Source: Selenomonas sp.
GTDB lineage: Bacteria; Bacillota; Negativicutes; Selenomonadales; Selenomonadaceae
NCBI GenBank assembly: GCA_018052705.1
Contig: JAGPMW010000013.1
Coordinates: 1-53,089, forward strand
Length of the DNA stretch: 53,089 nt
Reading direction: 5' to 3'
A model generated the notes under the pieces. That model made no database searches. It was not told the DNA's origin and saw nothing but the letters and a program-made list of their open reading frames with translations. This document shows, one piece after another, positions 53,020 through 53,089 of the stretch; position 1 is the stretch's first letter, and each line of letters begins with the position of its first letter. A program made the translations under genes and the position numbers.

Positions 53020-53089
53020 AATAGACTCCATCGAGGAATGTATCGAATAGTTCTGTTGGAGAACGATAGCCTAAAATACGGCGCGGACG
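52972..53089 (-). mobile_element. IS30-family insertion sequence, transposase 3' end only
   Basis: The element runs off the right edge. Its outer end is judged to be near 52972, where TTGCAAGTTGAAATTGAAC, a sequence like IS30-type terminal repeats, begins and the porin-like composition ends. The exact boundary and the target duplication cannot be fixed because the other end is outside the window. Confidence 0.7.
53000..53089 (-). CDS. IS30-family transposase, C-terminal fragment
   Basis: The minus strand from the right edge encodes 29 codons and a stop at 53000-53002. RPRRILGYRSPTELFDTF is the characteristic C-terminal end of IS30-family transposases (the segment usually preceded by NNRP and following the last catalytic Glu). 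The DDE catalytic residues and the start are outside the window, so activity cannot be judged. Confidence 0.85.
   Translation of the reverse strand, partial: RPRRILGYRSPTELFDTFLDGVYSIDNIY

Overview
The window looks like a chromosomal segment (possibly one whole contig) from an anaerobic, diderm member of the Negativicutes, most like Selenomonas. The reasons are inferred from gene content: an SLH-domain outer-membrane porin with a signal peptide, a SIS-domain sedoheptulose-7-phosphate-isomerase-like protein suggesting LPS heptose, a Firmicutes-type yybS-gdpP-rplI-lonC-dnaB cluster, anaerobic glpABC, a LUD-type lactate oxidation operon, and GC-rich genes between AT-rich intergenic regions. Glycerol plus lactate use recalls lactilytic rumen selenomonads, but no 16S or other marker is present to settle the species.

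Layout. 1-63: partial gene leaving the left edge, with a hairpin over its ribosome binding site. 162-3766 (minus): fructose operon fruR-fruK-fruA. 4003-5518: YitT-family membrane protein and a secreted protein. 5714-7009: O-acetylhomoserine sulfhydrylase. 7080-8903 (minus): acyltransferase-3/SGNH O-acetyltransferase. 9105-10860: yhdT-panF. 10931-13478 (minus): azlCD and a sodium:alanine symporter. 13664-15463 (minus): membrane-anchored MutS-like ATPase. 15681-16928: three small or secreted proteins of unknown function. 16956-19225: GmhA-like isomerase and phosphohexomutase. 19246-20395: broken glycerol kinase paralogue. 20471-20800 (minus): small HTH regulator. 21222-28027: glycerol operon glpA-glpB-glpC, an orphan PTS IIB, glpK and glpF. 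28125-28811 (minus) and 29281-32078: FadR-type regulator divergent from lutC and a lutB-lutA fusion. 32251-38994: yybS, gdpP, rplI, lonC, dnaB. 39174-42537: sucrose PTS and sucrose-6-phosphate hydrolase. 42619-44789: small unknown protein, Rrf2 regulator, cysK. 45035-46587: AEC transporter and a small sigma-70-like factor. 46733-52336: RpiR regulator, alpha-glucoside PTS, GH13 glucosidase and HAD phosphatase. 52504-53089: SLH porin truncated by an IS30-family element that runs off the right edge.

How it works together. Three PTS loci (fructose, sucrose, an alpha-glucoside) feed glycolysis. Glycerol enters by GlpF, is phosphorylated by GlpK and oxidised by the GlpABC complex. Lactate is probably oxidised by the LutC/LutBA iron-sulfur system. 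Sulfur assimilation is represented by MetY and CysK, the latter divergent from an Rrf2 regulator. The central cluster carries c-di-AMP turnover, a ribosomal protein, a Lon protease and the replicative helicase.

Most notable observations: an internally deleted glycerol kinase paralogue whose catalytic aspartate is also replaced; a lone cellobiose-type IIB in the glycerol operon; a 15-bp motif, TGCGTACCnnnGTAC, found twice between rpiR and its PTS gene and once before yhdT-panF; and insertion of an IS30 element in the porin gene. I see no CRISPR array, tRNA or rRNA gene, prophage or defence island.
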